From contig NC_088306.1 of NCBI RefSeq assembly GCF_032854445.1, positions 20,367,764 to 20,431,763 of the forward strand: 64,000 nt of DNA, in the 5' to 3' direction. The position numbers were made by a program, and so were the translations under genes. Below, piece after piece: positions 45,830 through 60,645 of this stretch (within the stretch, counting starts at the first letter, position 1; every line of letters begins with the position of its first letter). The notes below the pieces were generated by a model. It searched no databases. It saw nothing but the letters and a program-made list of their open reading frames with translations, and had not been told where the DNA came from. This stretch comes from Liolophura sinensis (taxonomy: Eukaryota > Mollusca > Polyplacophora > Chitonida > Chitonidae).

Positions 45830-46530
45830 GCTGAATGGTGTTTATAGATACACATAGGATGTTGACATGTATTATGGTACACTGAAAAGTGTTAGCACAT
45901 AGATAGGTACACTTTGGTACCAAATGGTGTTACGATGCTATGCATGGTGATGAAGTATATTATGGTACACATTGTTGGCGTCCAGATGCTGAATGGTGTT
46001 CATAGATACACATTGGTACCGAATGGTGTGTGTTAAGATACTATACCTGGTGATGAGGTTTATTATGGTACACATTGTTGGCGTCCAGATGAGGAATATT
46101 GTTTATAGATACACATTGGTACCAAATGGTGTGTGATAAGATGCTATACATGGTGAAGAGGTGTATTATGGTACACATTGTTGATGTCCAGGTGCAGAAT
46201 GGTGTTTATAGATACACATTGGTACCAAATGGTGTGTGATAAGATGCTATACATGGTGAAGAGGTGTATTATGGTACACATTGTTGATGTCCAGGTGCAG
46301 AATGGTGTTTATAGATACACATTGGTACCAAATGGTGTGTGATAAGATGCTATACATGATGAAGAGGTGTATTATGGTACACATTGTTGGCATCCAGATG
46401 AGGAATATTGTTTATAGTTACACATTAGTACCAAATGGTGTATGTGAAAAATGCTATACATGGCGATAAGGCGCATTATGGTACACATTGTTGGTGTCCA
46501 GATGCAGAATGGTGTGCGTGTGTTAAGATG
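45830..46530. repeat. 103-bp tandem repeat, about six to seven copies
   Basis: Each unit contains 'aatggtgtttatagatacac', 'attggtaccaaatggtgtg', 'aagatgctatacatgg' and 'attatggtacacattgtt'. Two central copies (46201 and 46304) are nearly identical, 103 bases apart. Confidence 0.92.
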
Positions 46531-49500
46531 CTATACATTGTGATGAGGTAGCAAAAACCCGTAGCAAAAACTCATATTATATTAGCAGTACAATAGAAAA
46601 CATGTTGATCTCTTGGAGGAAACACTTAAGATAACAGACAAAATTTCCCAGGGTGAGTCTTTCGTGTTTCCGAAAAGAATTTCCTGGCAAATTGTTTTCA
46701 CCAAAAATCGATTTCCTGTAGTCATTTGTTCTTTCTTGTATTAATTATTAAGAGGCTCCCATGTTTTTTGTATCTCCTGATGACCTAACAGAGGAAAGTG
46801 AACAAGAAAAGTTGTCAAATTGACCTGTGACCATTTGGTTTCCCTTTAATACCCTGCAACCTGCATTTTAGCTTTTCATGATATTTTGTTGCCATGACAA
46901 CTGTGGGCACCTTACTATTTTGATGTGTGGTTTGCACATGCGCTGTTTCTTGTGAGCTCTGAAAAAATGAGGTAACATTTTCTTTTGACATAATATTTCT
47001 TTTGAAAATGAGCAGTGAGAAAAAAAATATCTGTAGCTGTAACTGATTTCATTTTATATGTACCATAAACGATAGATTTGTTGCATCTCACCACATTTGG
47101 CTGTGGCCTTATTGTCGGAAGGTTTGACAGGTGTGTTGAGAAAGATGATGTTTTTGTCTGGACCTCTCCACATTTGATCTGTCACATGAGGAAAATATTT
47201 CTCAAATTACGCCAGATACGCAGCACAACAAATTAAGTCATTTTTGCAGCAGATGTATACATGAACAAAAAAAGACAGCTATAGAAAGTATAAGATGGTG
47301 ATGTGCCGCTCGGTGGCATGAACAGAAACCCCAAAGTGCTTTCATCCAGTTCATGAGTTGATGTAAGGATAATGTAGATATTGAAAATATCATGGTTTTT
47401 GATTGACATCAGACTAATAAAACTAGAAAGCAGAACATTCAGAAATCATGAAACAAATGCCTACCGTGACCAGCTAAAATCAAAATTGCATACATATTAA
47501 TATGTACGTATTGTGAAAGATATACAATAAAATGCTTAAAGCAGTTTTAATCCTTGTCTAGCTTCTGACATCTCGTTAGCAGTACTGTATGTACATGTAG
47601 GTGATCTTTTGAGGGTAGAATCCAGGCATTTCGCAGGTGTTAACAATAATGTAGCTTAGATAGATTCCACTCTAGGTGTGATGTTCCATCCTTTACAACA
47701 TCTCAAGTGTGATGGCAACTGTTCACACTTTTGTTATCAGTGCCACGCTGAAAGCAACTACATTCATCTGACTAATGACAGGAGAATAGATTGACTCGAC
47801 CTTGAACGATCATGTCTATGGCTCGTGGTGGTCACCTTTTCCAGAAAAACAATCCCGTTGCTATGGAGAATATTCTTGGATAGTAGGTGTCAGCGACGCG
47901 GATTTGGCAGATGACCGAGTACGTCCCGGTTTTGAGAGAAAGCTAATACTGCTGTATGGGTTCCTCAATTTGTGTACCCGATGCGTTTGACCTTGAGGAT
48001 GACAAAGGAAAAGAAAAACAAGACAACAGGGTGTCATGAAAATAGGAGTTCAGAAAAGTACGAGTTCAGAAATGTATGTGGTAATTTGAATTGTCAACTG
48101 TGTCAGCCAAATTTGTTGTTTTGCAAGTGAAACCCCACAGACGTAAACTCTTAATTAAAGAGAACTTTTTTTTTCTGTATTATGTAAATATTCACGCAAT
48201 ACATGTGGCACCAGTGTGCCTTTAGGGCATAAAATCTTATATGAAATCATAGTGTCCTTTTAAGGTCTGCGGCGAAAGTTTGAAATGGTTATATTCAGCT
48301 GGAGAATGGAGGATTAAATTATGTGTTTAATGTCTGGTGGGTTGGTGGAGAAGTGAAAAAAAAAAAAGTAGAATTAAAAGATCATCTTACTTACAGGTTG
48401 ATGTTGTCAGTGACAAATCTTCATTCTGCAGAGGACGTTGAAGGATAATGTGGTGCAGTAAAGATTAACTATACAATCCCCCTTTTTCATCAACCACGTC
48501 CCCCACAAATTCTCTAAAGCGGTTAGCTCCTGTCTACAGGTTCTTGTACAGGGCCAGGATCAATGTCATGGCCGCCTGCGGAGAGTGGTAATAATCATGT
48601 GGTTATTAAGATGACTGTGGGTGTACAGATCTCCTTGACCTGAGGGTAATATGGATGGGGACATTTTTTTTTTTTTAGAGTTGCCATATGTATTGCTGTA
48701 TTGGGTGATTCTGTAATACCTTTACTGGAAAGATAATGTTGTCTTTAGTTTCTTCATTTGCAGCAAGGAAGTCATAAATTGGAGGGGGGGGAGGGGATTT
48801 GACGTACATAAGATAATTGAAATGCTTGGAGATATGAAAAAAAGTATTCAGCAAGGGTTAATAATATAATGAAATAAAGAAAAGGGTTTTATAATGGTTT
48901 GAAACTCCCTGAATTAGGAAAATGTATGATGGTATGTGAAGTGTGTTGGACTCATTGATTATGGTGATTATTGATCATTGATTATGAAAATTAGAATGTC
49001 GCAAATGATCAAAAATACTCATTAAAATGGAATGGAATATTACAGTACATTCCATCACTGTAAAAAGTCTTTGAGAGATGGACACCAGAAAAATGTCATG
49101 AAAATTTCTCTGTGCTGGAAAGGGGCAGTGCTAAAATACCATAGGGCTTCTGTATAATGGTGGTGCCATGTTTATTGGTGAAAACATTTTCTATGACAAA
49201 ATCTTATTGGTTTTCATGGGTTGTCAAAGTGGGTTGTTGCCCTCACGTCAGTCTCCCAGGGGCCATGGATCCTGGACTGTCAGCTCCACACAGAGGTTAT
49301 CAAGCCTTGGTGGATGGTCGCATTGCTCGTTCGCTCCAGTGGCAGAGTGTTCAAGCCTGTAAATCAATACGAACACGATTGAGGCATAGGTTGTATTCCT
49401 TGCCAACCTTCTCCAACGCCACCGGCTAGAACAGGCTTGTCGACCAGCTGATGGACAGCAAAGACGAGATTACCCTGTGGAAATGAAGTTTGGCATGGGA

Positions 49501-51896
49501 TCAGACCGTCATTTGCATATTTAAATTTGTCTCCCCATGTGGAGTTTTGATTTAGGAGGCTGTGAATACAAACTTGATTTTGTGGTTCACCCAGAGGGGG
49601 ATAGCTCTTTCGTTTTCTCGGCCAGGGGGCAACGATAGTGACACTGTGTCAGTAGGAGAGCTGAGGAATTCCGAGAAACATCTTCCCCGTCAATAAAAAT
49701 CAGCCGAAATGTTCAGATAACTGCGAGCCAGTCTGCCAATAATCCACTAAAGCCGTTTTGTCTTCGTTTAGGGACATACTTGACGATTTGCTTTTGGCTA
49801 GAGATAGGCCTCTTTTAAAAAGAGCCAGTGCTCTTAATTCCTGATAAGGACAGGAATGGTTGGCGCTTAGGCTAGTCTGGAGTCTTACCTAAAGGCCTAT
49901 ATGATGTCCGAACCCGTAGCTGACTGTCAGGCCAGTCCAGAGTCTTGGTAGAAGTGGAGTAGCAGAAGCCTTGTTTACTGTGACTAGCTGGCGCTAGAGG
50001 AAGATTGCTAGAGGAGTCTGACCAGTGTAGGGAGAGGAGAGACCGCTTGAGTGACCTCAGTCCTGCGTAAACCTGATCTGCCCTCTCATCATCATCATCA
50101 TCTTCCTCCTCCTGCTTCCTTCCACCAGATGATGAGACATGGTCCAGCTTTATCAGTTTCCCAGCAGGCCAGCAGGCTTGGTTATTTTTAGTGGATTCTT
50201 CTAGATTCGGTGGGCTATCTTTGAAGAGCCATCAGGATTTCATGTGACTGGCCTGCGGGTGTCAGAAGAGGTGCCTCAACGAGCCTGGCCTCAGAGGCGG
50301 CATATCTATGCTGTGGTGGCTGCAGCGAGATCCTATTAGTCTACTGAGTGAGCACACAGAGGGATTCCTGTACTGTTTAGGCCTTGGTTGTTTATCAGCA
50401 AAAGGACCGGTTCTCATTTAAACCCAGAACACACACGGCACCTTCTGTGTGCCATACAATTTTGTGTTATCAGTTCTACATACATGTAGCCTGTCCTGAC
50501 TGGGATATAACCATCTGTCATGTAAGTGGTGCTTTGGTGTTGGACGTGACGTTTGCTTAGGACAGAGGCTGGATTGTCACCATCAAGTTAGTTCTGTGGT
50601 CTGGATTACTGAGATATTTTTGTGATATTACGATGGATGTAATTACCCAGTTCTACTTCACATCTTTGGCTTGAGTAAGGGAAGACTGCGGGGCTTTATG
50701 CATAAAAAGCTCGTCATTTGGCATCGGTTGTGTTTTCTCGCAGACATAAATTGGTTGACTACAATTTACAGATTAAGCGTTGAAAACCTGCTACATGTTT
50801 TGTAAGCGTGGTATGAAGAGCACGGCTGATCACTAAATGCATCGGATATATTTATGATGACTGACTACAATTAAGCCAAGTGTTTTCTGTCCTTGGGATA
50901 AACAGCAGAGGGGAGACTTTGAATTTGTCTACACGATCATTGGTTAGATATCTAGATGATTTGTACAGCTTGTACTGCCCCTGTTTTAATTCAACTCGTA
51001 CCGGATATACATGAAAGGCTATTCCAGTGTGATAATTGTCTTCTGGTACACTGAAATTCCAGGAATTCCATCAGATTGTTTTCATCAGATCCGGTTTATA
51101 GACTTCATGGTTTTGATTTCGTAACTGAGCTTAAACAGTTCAGAGAGAGAGAGGAAGACATTCTGACCTCAAATCACATGTTGATACCAGGATATATTAA
51201 CACACATGAGTTTTTGGGTGGTTTGCTTTTGCATGGATTCCAATGCATCTTGCTCAACCTTATATTTCTAATTTAAGGTGACATTTGCTATAGATACAGA
51301 GGTGGATAGTGCACTACCCAGAAGCTCACCATCCATATTAGTCCTCCCATTTGTCCTCCCCCAACACACTGACTGTCTCTCTAATCTGGTAGACCACTCA
51401 TTCCAGTAATTTCCTCCCCAATACTCTGATATTTGGCCTCAATTTCTGCTCCGCGTTTCTAATTTGGGTTGACATTAAGGAACTGGAGATAGTACTGGGG
51501 ACCACAAAGCTATGGTTCAGTTGGAGAGGGGAAAGACAGTGTGGGAAGAGAGAGCTAGGGTTGAGAATCGAGACTAGCTACTGCGAGAAGAACTTAAAGG
51601 GCAGACCTGAAAAGATACTGAAATTACTGGTGAAATGGCTCATACATGTGTAATTAAGGAAATTTGATTGGGGGAAATACCCACAGGGAAGACTGGATTA
51701 AGGTTATTGATGATAGACTGGTTTTAGTACAAACAAGGTGATTGGGTTAGGATACATTTAGGTTAGACTTGAGGGTAGAATAAAAAGAAGACAATTGGTA
51801 TAGACTGGTTAAGGGGAAGTTTGAGGGGAGACTGGATTATTACACATTTAGGATATACTGTCTGCACAGGTATTCATAACAGAGACTGCAGTCTGG

Positions 51897-52051
51897 AGTG
51901 TATTAAAGGGAAGACTGGTTTAGGGTACATTAAAGGGAAGACTGGTTTAGGGCCCATTGAAGGGAAAACTGGTTTAGGGTACATTAAAGGGAAAACTGGT
52001 TTAGGGCCCATTGAAGGGAAAACTGGTGTAGGGCCCATTGAGGGGAAAACT
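51897..52051. repeat. 27-bp tandem repeat, about five to six copies
   Basis: Units 'gtacattaaagggaagactg' + 'gtttagg' and 'gcccattgaagggaaaactg' + 'gtttagg' alternate. Similar 'gactggattaagg' motifs are scattered from about 51690, suggesting an older degenerate array. Confidence 0.9.
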
Positions 52052-55000
52052 GAATTGAAATAGTTTAATGGTAGAGAATCCTGAGGAAAGATTGTGTTGG
52101 TAAACAAATTATTGAGCTCGGATACATACGTACTTGCAAGGCTGTTTTATATAGATAAATAGATTGTAAAAAAGTGAGTGAGGATTTATTTAGAAAAGAT
52201 CGTTATACATATTGGGGATTTTACCCAGGGTAAGGTATACATAGGTAGGTTTATAGTAGGATATACCTAGTGGGTGACCGGTCAGAGAACTATGCTCTAG
52301 GTTGTATAAGGCTGGGAAAGGATAATAATCCTACATGTATGCTGTGGAGTGTAGATGAATATAGTGGATGGGGTTTCCCCTCACCTCTTAAATTACCAGG
52401 GCAAGAAGGATCTGAGACTTAAAGGGAGGCATCGTCTGTGTGTCATGTGAGGTCAGAATGACTGATACATGCAGCCCGCCTACACGCTGACCATACAACA
52501 GAGACGAGTCACTTCCTCCACACGCCTGCATCAAGGCTGGTGTTCATGTAACCTAGCTGCTGTGTGTTGTATACGTGTACATGGTGTGTTTGTAGCCTGT
52601 ACTGAGGCCTGGTGTGCTGCTGGATGTGTGGACAGCTTAGATTTCAATGAAGACGTGTTAGCGTTGAAGAGAGAATTTCTCTCCCTGCCGCCGTTGTAGT
52701 CAGGCAGTGACAGGCCTATGTGTGTCATGATGGATCTTCACTAATGGAATTTCTGCGGCCGTTGTACCGCAAGTTGAGGAGCCAGCTATTTGTCAGTCTG
52801 GGTGCTGTGTTGTCAACCTGGAATACAACAGTAACTGTGGCCATTGTGAACTGGGTATCCTTATAACATCTGCTGCAGGCCGTTTTAGACATACATACAT
52901 GTGTCTCTTCGGTCTTGGGAGGTTTCGGCAAGATCAAATCATGGGAATTTTATTGGAGCTGTTCCGAAACATGATTTCAAGGCTTGATTTTGAACTAGGA
53001 GCAAAGGCATTGGATTTGTAGCAGCCGATTCCAAAATTGATTACCTTTCTCTCTTGCTCGATCAACAAAAAAAAATGGACAATGGCACCGGATTCCAGGC
53101 ATTCTGGGAATGTCCTTGGTGAAGACATTGCTTTCCCGTAGATTCCCTGCTGTTGTCAACAAATCTCTCTGAGGTGTTTGTCAAATGGCTGGTAGTCTCT
53201 GTTTAATGTAATAATCAATGCATTAAGCAACCCCTCTGGGATTTATCCTCCAGCTCTTGGAAACTCTGGAACCATCTCGGGGTCAATGTACAACACAACG
53301 AAATTTGGGGATTCCTTCTGCTAAGGCTGGAGTACAGGCTTGGACACACTGAAGTTTCAACGACAACAACAACGAGATAGTGTGTTTTTGCACACACGTC
53401 TGGCTGTCTTCGATAAAATGAATTCAGGGATATGAAGTTCAAGTTTATTATTATCATCATCACCTCCTTTAATTACTACAGTGAGTAGCTAAGGTGCTGA
53501 TTGTGTGACAGAAAGTATTCCAGCATTCTCATTGTGAGCGTGGCACGAATCCAAAATTGGCTCCGCAACACTGTGACTGGAATATGTGTGAGGAAATAAT
53601 TGAATTTTGTTCCGGGTTACGGGTTCTGTGTGTGCTAGATCCGATTTCTCAGAGATTTTTGCCAGCGTTTCTCGAGGCGTTAAATTTCGGTGCTTGTTAA
53701 CAAGGGTGATCTGTTCACTACCTGGTAATCCTGTTACCATGACGATCCCAATGAAGGCAGTTACAAGGTACGTCTTCACACTGTAATCAGGTGGTAAACC
53801 TTAGTTCACACAAAATCAAAAATAACCTCAAGGCTGGTGTATAATTAAGCCTAGCTTTAAGTATTTTTTGTGTGTGTGTGTATGCGTGTGTACTGGTGTT
53901 TACAGCCAGGAGATATCAATACTTTGTTTGACATTTAAACATCAAAGGCTTTCCTTGTTTCCCCCTCATCATCCAAACCCGCATTATTTCACACTTTCAT
54001 ACATTAGTGACTGGTTTTTGTTACATAATTGGTTGGCTATAAAAGTCGTTTTTATTGTGAGTGTATGTAGTTCAGCCGTCACTACATGTGACCACCTGGC
54101 ACGAGTTCAAACCTGGCCCATGCCAATTTTGTAAAAATACAAACCACTGTTAAACCAAGGACCCAGTTTCTCTACAGAATCACAGGCTGATTACAAGTAC
54201 CAACAGAAACGAAGTTGATTATAACTACCATAACCAAGCAAGTTATTAACTTACGTTCGTTTCACCTGCAGGTTGAGCCAGTATTAGGGGCAGCAGCACG
54301 TCTCCTATATTTTGTTATTTGTCTGAAAGCCTTGTGAAGAACCGTTGGTTATTGATGGGGTTACTTTTAGTAAATAAGTTTATTAATTATTAACACGTCT
54401 TTTGGGAAAGTTTATGGTGTAATAGCATGAAATACCTGTCATGCAATCATTGGCGAATACTGTGGGCTTGGCATCGTTTGAATTCTGGGTTTACAGTTAT
54501 GTGGAACTACATATATAGTAGTTAAAATAAGGTTGAATTCAGTGGTATTTAATGGCTGTCAGAAGTGTCTAAGATATGTCTCATTCTGACACATGCTGAC
54601 AGTTTTGAATTATGATAAATAATTTCTTTTTACAGAGGACCAAACATCTGTTACAAAAGAAAGAAAAAGGAGAAAAAGAAAAAAAAAAAACCCTTATGGT
54701 ACCCCATAGGATGCCTCTCTTATTGGTATTTACTTAACTAAGCACTTATCAACTCAGACATCTGGCCTAAGTCAGCGCCATTAGTAGGGGACCAATACTG
54801 AATGTTGATACATTCTCTAGTAGACTACAGTACAGTTGCTATTGCATAGTTGACACCAGTGTAGGGACAGGCATTCCCGCCATCTTTATTCCTCATTTTG
54901 GTCTTAGATTTTGTCTGCAACTTTTCCTTTCAGTCTATAGACTTTGACTCCGCAGATACAAATAAGCACAAGTGGAGTATTGGGGAAAATGACACTTTGA

Positions 55001-56689
55001 GGTTTCAGGTTAGGCTTTGTTACAACAACAATGATAATAATAATAAATAATCAATTTTATTTAAACTTCATGGCTGTGATGTTTAAAATCCATCTTAGCG
55101 CAATGCCTACATTCAAATGTCTGCTGATGGAGAGTGTTACTGTAAGAGTTTAGGTTAGAAAAACTTATAATAAAATTTTTTTATTTAAACCTAATAGCTA
55201 TAATGTTCAAAATGTATCAGTGCCTGTATGCAGATAGCTGCTGTGTGGAAATGTTAACGTAAAAGTTTATGTATAATGGTGATGTTAGTTTTCAAAAAAT
55301 GATCTTCATTTAAAATTGATGACTTAAGTGCTTGAACAGCATGACTACTTAATGCCTACACATGTATAGATTCAGATGGCATTTGATGATTGTTGCCTTT
55401 TATATTAAAGAACATTGTCACCAGAAGCAGAGTAGGGGAGTTTCTGGTTCGAAGTCTTTATCGTTGAAGGTAGAAAAAGTCCAGATGTATCATGTGACCT
55501 GTCAAAAATGTCAAGCAACTGGTTTTGATCACCCTCACTATAACACGGGCATCTGACAAAGTGTCAAAAAATAATTGAGAGCGGACTGATGATAGAGAAA
55601 ATTGACAAGCTGAACGTTTGATCATGAGAAGTTTCTAATGGAAAGAGATGTCGTTTGTGCCTCTAGAAAAAGGTGAGAGAGGTGATCAGTAAATCAGTTT
55701 CAACAAAGGTTTCAACAAACATTTTTCACCTGTTTTTACCTTTGGGGACAAAATATTTCCTAATAAGTCGAAACTCCCCTATTAAGAAGATAAAATAACA
55801 GCTATCTAACGACAGCTTTGAAATAATCACTACACAGTGCTTTGTAATCAATAATTATGATCAGACTGGGGGTTTTCATTTCTCAGATCCAGATGATATT
55901 CCAGATTGCATGTAATCAAAATGTCAGTTCTATCTGATGTTGGTGTTTTATGACCACTGAAGGGATGGAATTCAGTAGCACTATAATTTGCTAATTATTT
56001 CCTAGTTACAAGTGAAGACATCAATTACCTTGATATCCACTCAACACAACATCTGTTTTGAACAGAAACACTGAGATAATCACTGTTAAAGAGTTCATGA
56101 ATTGTATGATATTTATTTCTTAATGTGCAGTTTAGGACACATTCTAACGATAACATACACAGGTAAAATCAACAGTCGTCTTCCCAGCCTTGCTCTTTGA
56201 GGGTAAAAATGGTTTTAAACTACAGTCTTCCCTATTCCTCAGTGGTCAGTCCAGAAATTAGTAGCCTGCAGTCAGTTGTTTCCATGAATGAACATAGCAA
56301 TAGCTCTTAAACGACTGCAGGAGTGTGGGGGGGTGGGGGGATGAGTTCAAATGGGAAGAGTGATAAACTGATCTATGTGTGCTAGTAAATTCATAAATGA
56401 AAATGAAAATTTATTTAAGTTGCTATAAGAAATCTGCTAAAGCAAATCATACCAGCACAGCATACTAGTTAAGTTATTATACATGTATGGTTTTCCAAGA
56501 GGTTAAATTTAAGTGTTTTAATGACTATTTTGTAGGCTAACCATTTAGAATATTACGGTATCAATAAGCTACTGTGTGATTTTATTGTTTTCATGACTAT
56601 GTATCACTCTCACTGTAATCCTGTGAACCATTAAATCTACAACACTAACTGTTACCAGAATAAGAAAATTAGTGGAATTGTTTTGTTTT

Positions 56690-56711
56690 TTTTTTTTGGG
56701 GGGGGGGGGGG
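56690..56711. repeat. Poly-T/poly-G tract
   Basis: Ten T followed by a run of about a dozen or more G. Other G-runs occur near 48782-48800 and 56325-56340. Confidence 0.85.
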
Positions 56712-57695
56712 TTAAACCAGCATAACTGGCAATGCCTATGGTGTTTCTGCTGATGCCCTCACTCATTCTTAACGATCATTACCAGGGTGAAAAAAAAAAA
56801 AACCTCGAGCAACACGAAGAAAAAAAATATTTGCTTTCCAACGTATCGATTTCTGTTTTCATCTTAACACAACACGGCTTGTTGGCACGATCAGTGCGCA
56901 GTGCCCAGTAGGCCAAAAATCTGAACTTTTCACCGTTTGTTGGAGCTTCTATGTATCAACTAATCAATTGTAACTGAGTGGATTAAACCTAGAAAAAGAA
57001 ATAATGAACAAAAAAATGGGGGGAGAGTGAGAGAAAAACTGTAAGATTTCGTTATCGATATCTTCTGTAGAAATAGTATCACTAATGGATCTGCTAGTGC
57101 TGGCGTGATCAAGTAATGAATGTTGGAGATAAAAATATCATTTAATAAGACGGACTGTAAGTGCTATTTATTGGGCCCATAGGCCAGACTGCACTTTGCC
57201 ATGACATCAATCTTCCATTGTTTATTCTATTAAGAACTTATAATGCATACTTGTACTGATAGGCAATGCATAAGAAAACTAGTTGAGGCTCTAGTGGGTT
57301 TAAGTCATCCGTCAGGACTAGGTGTAAAGATTGAAAAGCATTTCTAAGGGAAGAAAACAGGGGTTACCCTAAGTTTATTCAGCCTTTAATGTAATAATAC
57401 AGGCAAAAGAAACTGTGTGTTAATTTATACAGCCCTGTTTGTGTCACAATGTGAACCGGATTGGAGTAGGTCTCTATAGGCTTTGCACATTTAGCAATTC
57501 TCCTCAGTGACTGCTGTCCTTATAAGTCTGTTCCAAATAATGTCTGATTTTGATAAAATTTTGTATCGGTGTGTAGTTTTACATTGTGCAAGGAAGAACT
57601 TGATTTGTGTTAAAGTTTTGCACATTGAACGATTTCCTTCATTTTTATTGATCATTGCTTATCATATTAAAACTGGTACTGAGAGTTTGATTTGA

Positions 57696-57800
57696 CCAGA
57701 CCCCGTGTAATACTCAAGTAGTGTCACCAGACCTCTGTAATACACAAGTGGTGTAAACAGACACCAGTGATACACAAGTAGTGCAACCAGACCCCTGATC
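57696..57800. repeat. ~31-bp tandem repeat, three to four copies
   Basis: 'accagacctctgtaatacac' + 'aagtggtgta' recurs with substitutions: 'accagaccccgtgtaatac', 'acagacaccagtgatacac' and 'accagacccctga'. Confidence 0.8.
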
Positions 57801-60615
57801 TATTCTGTAATACAGCCCGGAAGTTGGAGATCACCTGATCTTCCTATGTGATCCTTCCTATCATGGCGAAATCAAAATGGCCGCCCCTTGTTGAAGCATA
57901 GGCCAGTTTTGGTCTCTCCACCAGCGACCAGTAAGGCCTGGTTGTACAGTAAAACATCACAAAAGCAGAGAGATTCTGACTATCTGGGAAGCTTAAAATT
58001 ACGTACATCCAAAGAGTACACCATCACTGATGATGATTCAGAAATGGGCATCTTCCTATGCTAGAACAATGTGAGGATGATTTTCTTCACCCACGCTGTC
58101 TGTTACTGAGGAGATCACGTGATCTCTAGCCATGGCCGTCTTCCAGGCTAGGGTTGTCAACTGTGGTCTCACCTGTGTAATGTTGTGGAGTAGCGCTTAT
58201 TACCACTGAGCTTCACTGTAAAACCACAGAATATCTTTCTTTGAGTTGCTCTTGTTAAATGTAAGCATCAGTTTAAAGAGAAATACTGCACAAAACTTTG
58301 CCTGAAAATGAGTGTCTTTATTTGTGTATGTTTTCTTCTCTTGAGGATTTTTTTTTCTTTTTTTCAGCAAGTTAAATTGATTAAACTGTTTGAGTTTCAT
58401 AGTTGGCTTTTATGAAGCATGTATCCGTCACAAGCTCTAAACACAGCTTTTAATCTTGAAATAGCTCTTATTACATATGACTAAAAGATTAGTCGAATAG
58501 TGTTCTCCAAAACATTGGCTTTAACTTGAGTATACAGAAAGTAAAAGTAATGTGACATCAGAGTACCTTGCCACTTGCGGTATCATCAATAAAACCCGTC
58601 ATTCAATTTAAACCTTTGGCTGCTCTTTATGCTATGGGGAAAAAAAATTTTTTAGGGAGACCTTTCTACTGATGCTTATATTATTGTTATTATGTGTTTT
58701 TTTTTTCTTTAATAAATAGTGCCCATAGTGTATTTACATTTACATGCCTTACATGTAAAGATGGTTCAACTCAAGATGATTCAACTCTTGTTGAATAGTG
58801 TCAGTTGGCATAGATGAAGTACATGTATTCACGCATTTCTTTTTGTTTCAACTAAATTTTCTGTGGTTTTGTGTTCTCTCAGTTAGGCCAAAGACACTTG
58901 ATTCCTTGTTTTCTGTAAGAATGTTGTGAAAATGTGTGGGGGGCAAGACCATTTTCATTATCATTATTTCAGCTTTCCATTGTGAGAATATAAGTTTTTC
59001 ATGTGTTGAGAAGGGTATGTGGGGATTGAAACCCTGGGAGTGAAATTTTTACCCTGAGGCACAGGCAAAAGGTTAAAATTTCATACTCAGTGCTTTAACC
59101 CCCATGTACCCTTTCAACACAAGGATAATGACTTTGTCCTTACAATATTTATCAAAAGGAAAGCCAGTTTCACGTACATACGTAAAGCTGAGCTGAGAAA
59201 AATCATGCCACCTGCGTCGACTGCAGACAGTGCTGGTATAGTGGCGTGACGTCACAATGACTTGCCATGGAATTCAGTCACAAGGAATAATGATGTCAAT
59301 CTGTACAGCTGTATTACTGTGTAGAGTTTAAATCTCATATACATGGACTGCAGCTTTGACGAGTGAATGTCAACACCTTAATTAACCTGTCTGATCAGCC
59401 AGTGGCAATCAAAAATCATATTCATATACAAACATATTGTAGCAATTTCTGACAAAACACAGAATAGCGAGTTCTGATGCTTGGGGTAAAATGGCATGGA
59501 CCTAAGAACCTGGTGTGAGTGACCATTGGCTAGTGTTCATGAAGCAGTAAATTAGGACTTCATGAATTATTGAAGAAAATTACCTGTCAACATTCTGGGC
59601 GGTGTAATGAATGGACACAAGCAAATAGTTATGACAAGTATAAATATGACACATAATTATTGTAACGACACCGCCCCCCCCCAAAATGAAAGTGGCAGAG
59701 GTATTTGAGGTGACGGTAAGGAGAATACTGATGTAGTTAGCAGGCTTTGTGGTCAGCATGTGTGACAGTTAGGTGTTTTGTGGTCAATACTTGTGGTTTT
59801 TTGTCACATTCCGTCCAGGTGTGTCAAACCTGTTTAATATATACCTGGACAGGTTAACGATGTTACTAAAATAACAAACCAGGTAATATTGCTGTTACCA
59901 GAACAAGTGAGACACAGTGTTGTAGATGCAGAGTGCAAAATAGGGCTGCTATTGTACCTGATATGTCAGATAAACTGATACGCCTCTTGCCCCCCTCCTT
60001 TCCCCTGGCTCACCAATGCTTACTTTATCAGCCTTGGTCACAGAGCTGCCATTGTTGTAGAGATGAAGTTGTGATGATTACCAAATTAGCAATCACACGC
60101 TGATAGGTTATTTATAAATACAAACTTCTCAGACACCATTTAGGGTTTGGCAGTTCAATCTCAGGCTAGATAGCTGTTTTCAGTTTGAGCAATTTGATGC
60201 ATATCCGGATCATTGTTTTTTGCAGTTCGTCAGCATGCATTTGTGTGATGAGTTAAAGGTTACATAAAAATTAACTATCAAACAATGACTATGTTTCTAT
60301 GCCTAATTAAGAAAATTATGCCCCAGACTTTTGGTTACAAAAATTCCTTTTGGGGGTATTTTTATACCTGTTAATTATCTCTCTGCATTATGCATATTTT
60401 CCATCGACAGTCAGATTTTTGTAGAAATTACATCGTCAGTGAGCTTGCTTGGATCTCATTGAAGTTCCCCGAAGCCCGGTGAACTGTGTTGCTGCAGTGT
60501 GGGCAAGGTGACATGCACAGACACTGTATGGCTTCTTCAGGATAGCTTAGCGGCCCCTCCACGCCTTTACACCCGCCCCATTCGGTCTGTTCCCCACACC
60601 CCCGCCCCCTTGCAG

Positions 60616-60645
60616 CCAGACTTGTTCGGACTGTCCCCCACAGAG
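60616..60645 (+). other. Weak candidate cryptic exon
   Basis: A very strong pyrimidine-rich acceptor (60586-60615, ending 'cgcccccttgcag') is followed by 30 open bases ending CAGAG before 'gttttt'. Entering in phase 2 it would read SQTCSDCPPQ and leave in phase 2, compatible with flanking exons. The donor is poor and the peptide is not recognised, so I do not call it an exon. Confidence 0.12.

Noticed and set aside
49157-49429. 90-codon open frame
   Set aside because: No recognisable domain, no splice context, and it lies in the middle of the 28-kb intron.
52469-52699. Open frame ending SLDFNEDVLALKREFLSLPPL
   Set aside because: It looks protein-like, but I recognise no family, there is no matching donor at its end (it runs into a stop), and the phase does not connect to the DLG exons.
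53868-54134. Possible SINE near 'cacgagttcaaacctggccc'
   Set aside because: Only a B-box-like word is present; there is no A box at the right distance and no match to the SINE core.
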